From Syntrophaceae bacterium (GTDB taxonomy: Bacteria; Desulfobacterota; SM23-61), in the NCBI GenBank assembly GCA_003154025.1, contig PMCE01000068.1:8936-16460 (forward strand): 7,525 nt of DNA, written 5' to 3'. Below, one piece after another: positions 5,172 to 7,525 of the stretch. Every line of letters starts with the position of its first letter. Positions within the stretch are counted from its first letter, which is position 1. The notes beneath the pieces are model-generated. The model saw only the letters and a list, made by a program, of their open reading frames with translations. It was not told where the DNA came from and made no database searches. Made by a program: the position numbers and the translations under genes.

Positions 5172-5351
5172 ATGGCAGACCCGTTCAAGGGCCGAGTTGG
5201 GGGGAAGGTCACCCAGAGGGCCAGGGAGCTTCATCATTTACAGGCATTGGGTGCCTTTGCGGGATCAGAAAAAACCGTGGGGTTCCCCAAAGTGCCCATG
5301 GGGATCGGTATGCGCCTTCGCCGACTTCCATGGAAGGAGGATGATCGGTGA
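5172..5351 (+). CDS. 59-aa basic protein of unknown function, translationally coupled to the phosphatase gene
   Basis: ATG 5172 to TGA 5349-5351, with AGGA 7 nt upstream and an in-frame stop (5154-5156) shortly before, so the gene is complete. I do not recognise a family. The sequence has a basic, helical-looking N-terminal half (GKVTQRARELHHLQALGAFA, residues 11-30). It ends with a Gly/Met/Arg-rich part (VGFPKVP, then MGIGMRLRRLPW) and an acidic tail KEDDR. It has about 12 Lys/Arg against 6 Asp/Glu, no cysteine and no membrane segment. Its stop overlaps the GTG start of the response-regulator/phosphatase gene as GTGA, and the ribosome site of that gene (GGAAGGAGG, 5332-5340) lies inside its last codons. 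This argues that it is translated and coupled. It may be a small partner or regulator of the phosphatase, which is inference. Confidence 0.7.
   Translation: MADPFKGRVGGKVTQRARELHHLQALGAFAGSEKTVGFPKVPMGIGMRLRRLPWKEDDR
5332..5340 (+). promoter_or_regulatory. Ribosome binding site that decides the GTG start of the phosphatase gene
   Basis: GGAAGGAGG ends 7 nt before GTG 5348. The ATG at 5341 directly after it is in a different frame and stops after 15 codons, so GTG 5348 is the better start. The site lies within the last codons of the 59-aa gene. Confidence 0.7.
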
Positions 5352-6463
5352 CCTCCCCCCCCAGGGCACCCCTGATTCTTATCGTTGACGATGACCTCAC
5401 CACGAATCGGATGATCCAGACCATTGTGACCCGGGCCGGATTCCAAACCGTCTGCGCCTTTGATGTGGCAGGAGCCCTGACTCAGATCCATGACCGGCAT
5501 CCCGATATGATCCTTCTGGATGTCAGCCTGCCGGATGGCAGCGGCTTTGACGTTTGCCGCTCGCTCCACGGCAAACCGGGGACTTCCCAAACGCCGGTCC
5601 TTTTCATTTCCTCCCATGAGGATGTATCCACGAAGGTTCAAGGGTTCGAGGTCGGCGGTGTGGATTACATTACCAAGCCCGTGGCGGGAGCGGAAGTCAT
5701 CGCCCGGATCAGTACCCATCTTCGGCTCAAGCAGGCCTACGAGTCGCTCGCCGATCTCCAGGCGGAACGGATCCAGCGACTGGCCGGGGCGCAGGAAGCC
5801 CTCATGCCGCTTCCCGATGATCTGCCCGAAGCCCGGTTTCAGATCTCTCTTCGACAGGTGCTCAAAGCCGGGGGAGACTTCTACGACGTGATTCCGATCG
5901 GGAACCAGGTGGTGGATTACCTGGTGGCCGACGCCAGCGGACATGACCTGGCGGCTTCCTTCTGGACGGCAGCGCTGAAGACGCTGCTGGCCGAGTATGC
6001 CAAGCCGGTCAACTCGCCGCGGGAGGTCGTGTCCTCCATAAACCGGGTTCTCTGCCGGATTCTCCCCGAAGGGGTCTTTTTCACCCTCATCTATGCCCGC
6101 TTGAATCGTCAAAACGGACGGCTTTCCCTGGTCAATGCCGGCCACCCGCCGGCCATCTCGGTTCCGGGAGACGGGAAGGCTCCCGTGGCGGCGCATCAGG
6201 ACGGAGACGTGGTGGGCGCTTTTCCGGATGCGGCTTTTGACGACAGGGAATTGACGCTGCGCCCCGGAGATCGATTTTTTCTTTATTCCGACGGCCTCAT
6301 TGAAACCGGTGGAACCGTTGAAGAGGGGATTCAAAGACTCGTTGGGGCGTGCAGCGCTTCGCGGAAGGCTCCTCTCCCGAATATGGTCGCCTCGGTCGTA
6401 CGAGAGGTTACGACGGGCGTTGCCGTGCAGGACGACATCGTCCTCATGGGGGTGGAGGTGTGA
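5348..6463 (+). CDS. Response regulator fused to PP2C/SpoIIE-type serine phosphatase (RsbU/HsbR-like)
   Basis: This 371-aa protein has two domains. The N-terminal receiver (about 8-128) has the acidic pocket DDD (14-16), phospho-acceptor D58 in LLDVSLPDGSG, S88 and K110 in YITKPV, so it looks active. A probably coiled linker (about 125-152) leads to a PPM/SpoIIE phosphatase domain. That domain shows metal-binding marks GGDFYDV (D177, D180), VADASGH (D195), NAGHPP (263-268), LYSDGLIE (D315) and a final QDDIVL (D362/D363). The expected reaction is removal of phosphate from a serine of a STAS anti-anti-sigma protein, controlled by phosphorylation of D58. The likely substrate is encoded two genes downstream. 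GTG start, overlapping the upstream stop by GTGA; its own TGA overlaps the next start in the same way. Cytosolic. Confidence 0.93.
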   Translation: MTSPPRAPLILIVDDDLTTNRMIQTIVTRAGFQTVCAFDVAGALTQIHDRHPDMILLDVSLPDGSGFDVCRSLHGKPGTSQTPVLFISSHEDVSTKVQGFEVGGVDYITKPVAGAEVIARISTHLRLKQAYESLADLQAERIQRLAGAQEALMPLPDDLPEARFQISLRQVLKAGGDFYDVIPIGNQVVDYLVADASGHDLAASFWTAALKTLLAEYAKPVNSPREVVSSINRVLCRILPEGVFFTLIYARLNRQNGRLSLVNAGHPPAISVPGDGKAPVAAHQDGDVVGAFPDAAFDDRELTLRPGDRFFLYSDGLIETGGTVEEGIQRLVGACSASRKAPLPNMVASVVREVTTGVAVQDDIVLMGVEV

Positions 6464-6912
6464 AGCCGGCCAAAGGGGCGGCAGACATTTCCCTCCACCG
6501 GGAGATCCCGTCTCGTCTTAGGGAGGTGGACGGCGTATGCCGGGAGATTCGCTCTCTTCTGGAGGGTCACGGACTGGAGGGGTCGTGCTACCCCGTGGAG
6601 TTGGTGACCCGGGAGTTCCTGAACAATGCGATCATCCACGGCAATCACCAGGAAGAAGACAAAAAAGTAGGATTGGACCTGCGGGTGGGAAGAAAATGGA
6701 TTTTGCTCCGGATCGTCGATGAAGGAACCGGGTTCAACTGGAGAAAGGCGAGAAGAATGCCGCCGCCGGAAGATACGGCGACCAGCGGGCGAGGCCTGTA
6801 CCTCGGAGGCCTATATGGCCAGCGGATGGCGTTCAACCGGCGCGGAAACAGGGTCAAGGTTTGGTTAAAGAGAGAGGATATAGGAGGATCAGATGGCCGG
6901 CTACACGATTGA
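6460..6912 (+). CDS. RsbW/SpoIIAB-like serine kinase / anti-sigma factor (HATPase_c)
   Basis: The product is 150 aa when started at GTG 6460, which overlaps the preceding stop as GTGA. The frame is open further upstream but inside the phosphatase gene, where it reads as an off-frame Arg/Gly-rich sequence. G-rich ribosome-site sequence lies at 6448-6458. GHKL-type ATP-binding marks are EFLNNAIIHGN (52-62, N box with N56 and H60), DEGTGF (87-92, G1 box) and SGRGLYL (109-115, G2 box), followed by GNRVKVWLKR. This is the short single-domain form typical of anti-sigma kinases, with no sensor or dimerisation domain. It should phosphorylate the STAS protein encoded next and bind either that protein or a target such as a sigma factor. 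The last 20 bp overlap the STAS gene. Confidence 0.9.
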   Translation: MKPAKGAADISLHREIPSRLREVDGVCREIRSLLEGHGLEGSCYPVELVTREFLNNAIIHGNHQEEDKKVGLDLRVGRKWILLRIVDEGTGFNWRKARRMPPPEDTATSGRGLYLGGLYGQRMAFNRRGNRVKVWLKREDIGGSDGRLHD

Positions 6913-7207
6913 AAGTAACGAGAAACAGTGCCGGGTGGTGCTGGAGGGCGATCTCACGGCGCCGCTCATCCCCGATCTGCAGGCCGCACTGAAGATTCAG
7001 CTGGAGCAGGGGGTCGACGAGACCGTGTTCGACCTGGGGAAGACACCAATGCTGGATTCAAGCGGCATCGGCCTGCTGATCGCCACCTGCAACAGTCTTA
7101 CGCGGAACCATGGGCGGATGCGGGTGCTCAATGTTTCGCCGGACATCCTTCGACTGCTCCAGAGCATGCGGCTTGTCACCCGGCTCAATGTGAGCGGAAG
7201 GGAATAG
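6893..7207 (+). CDS. STAS-domain anti-anti-sigma factor (RsbV/SpoIIAA-like)
   Basis: The product is 104 aa, a single STAS domain. The start ATG 6893 has AGGAGG (6882-6887) 5 nt before it and lies inside the end of the kinase gene. Marks are VVLEGDLTAPLIPDLQ (15-30), VFDLG (45-49) and MLDSSGIGLL (53-62). S56, the first serine after the aspartate, is the expected phosphorylation site. In the known cycle the kinase phosphorylates this serine and the phosphatase removes the phosphate. The unphosphorylated form sequesters the kinase/anti-sigma factor. All three partners are adjacent here. It could alternatively act on a non-sigma target such as a diguanylate cyclase or FlgM, as known in the Pseudomonas Hsb system. 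The cheA gene starts 13 bp downstream. Confidence 0.92.
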   Translation: MAGYTIESNEKQCRVVLEGDLTAPLIPDLQAALKIQLEQGVDETVFDLGKTPMLDSSGIGLLIATCNSLTRNHGRMRVLNVSPDILRLLQSMRLVTRLNVSGRE

Positions 7208-7220
7208 GGAAGGAAAAACC

Positions 7221-7525
7221 ATGGATGACCAACTTCTCGGGGAATTCGTGAACGAGTCGAGGGAGCATCTGGCCACCATCGAGGCCGATCTGTTGACCAT
7301 CGAGGAGGCGGGGGCCAACATCGACGAAAAGCTCGTCAACAAGGTTTTCCGGGCGGCCCACTCCATCAAGGGGGGCAGCGGTTTTTTCGGCCTGACCAAG
7401 GTCAAGGAACTGGCCCACAAGGCGGAAACCGTCCTGGATATGCTTCGCTCGAAGAAAATGGCCCCCAACGCCGAGGTCACCAATGTCCTTCTGGCCGCCT
7501 TCGACAAACTGCGGGAGATGATCAC
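7221..7525 (+). CDS. cheA: Chemotaxis histidine kinase CheA, N-terminal Hpt part (cut by window end)
   Basis: ATG 7221 follows AGGA (7211-7214) at 6 nt, and the frame stays open to the window end (101 full codons). The visible part is an Hpt domain: LLGEFVNESREHLATIEADL at 5-24, then FRAAHSIKGGSGFFGL with H47 as the phosphorylated histidine. The wording VFRAAHSIKGGSGFF is typical of CheA-class proteins. A lone Hpt protein or other hybrid kinase cannot be excluded because the kinase and CheW-like domains lie outside. It sits 13 bp after the STAS gene and is most likely in the same operon. A CheA could phosphorylate the receiver of the upstream phosphatase, which is inference. Confidence 0.85.
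   Translation, partial: MDDQLLGEFVNESREHLATIEADLLTIEEAGANIDEKLVNKVFRAAHSIKGGSGFFGLTKVKELAHKAETVLDMLRSKKMAPNAEVTNVLLAAFDKLREMI

Noticed and set aside
5234..6334. Long open frame (366 codons) on the minus strand
   Set aside because: It lies opposite the response-regulator/phosphatase gene, whose domains and motifs are clear. The product has no recognisable domain, and long antisense frames are common in GC-rich genes.
6349..6459. Upstream extension of the kinase to an ATG at 6349
   Set aside because: The extra 37 residues overlap the phosphatase domain in another frame and are Arg/Gly-rich nonsense; GTG 6460 with the GTGA overlap fits family length.
7058..7525. 155-codon minus-strand frame at the window end
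   Set aside because: It is antisense to the STAS and CheA coding sequences, which carry clear motifs.

Overview
The window looks like a piece of a GC-rich, probably anaerobic deltaproteobacterial (Desulfobacterota-type) chromosome. This rests on gene style only: an FeS-flavin enoate or dienoyl-CoA reductase, a crotonase-fold protein, a small protein with a Rho-N-like domain and a lysine-rich tail, and a response-regulator/phosphatase, kinase and STAS set leading into cheA. Short-word tandem repeats lie between genes. No rRNA, tRNA, CRISPR array or transposase is visible.

Left part (1-3738), catabolic genes. The 3' two thirds of an amidase-signature hydrolase is followed after 26 bp by a full old-yellow-enzyme/2,4-dienoyl-CoA-reductase-type flavoenzyme on the same strand, probably one operon. 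A convergent enoyl-CoA hydratase/isomerase family gene faces it. That protein lacks both catalytic glutamates of true hydratases and resembles the ECHDC3 type. The 187-bp gap between the convergent genes carries octamer tandem repeats arranged as an inverted pair that can fold into a long hairpin.

Middle part (3739-5171), small genes and control sequence. A minus-strand gene encodes a 120-aa Rho-N-like, lysine-rich protein. It has a very good sigma70-like promoter whose spacer is filled by an 18-bp palindrome. A 60-aa DUF4177-like gene stands alone on the plus strand. A 415-bp region without a convincing gene follows. It holds a pyrimidine tract, a possible flagellar-type (sigma28) promoter, a potential H-type pseudoknot and a second long-range stem.

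Right part (5172-7525), a tightly packed signalling operon. It runs from a 59-aa basic protein of unknown function, through a response regulator fused to a PP2C/SpoIIE phosphatase, an RsbW-like serine kinase/anti-sigma factor and a STAS anti-anti-sigma factor, to CheA (cut by the window end). The first four genes overlap one another: GTGA, GTGA, then 20 bp. By analogy with Rsb/Spo and Hsb partner switching, the receiver would control the phosphatase, which dephosphorylates the STAS protein that the kinase phosphorylates. Position next to cheA suggests a link with chemotaxis, motility or surface behaviour. The 59-aa protein is the least explained component and the best candidate for something undescribed.
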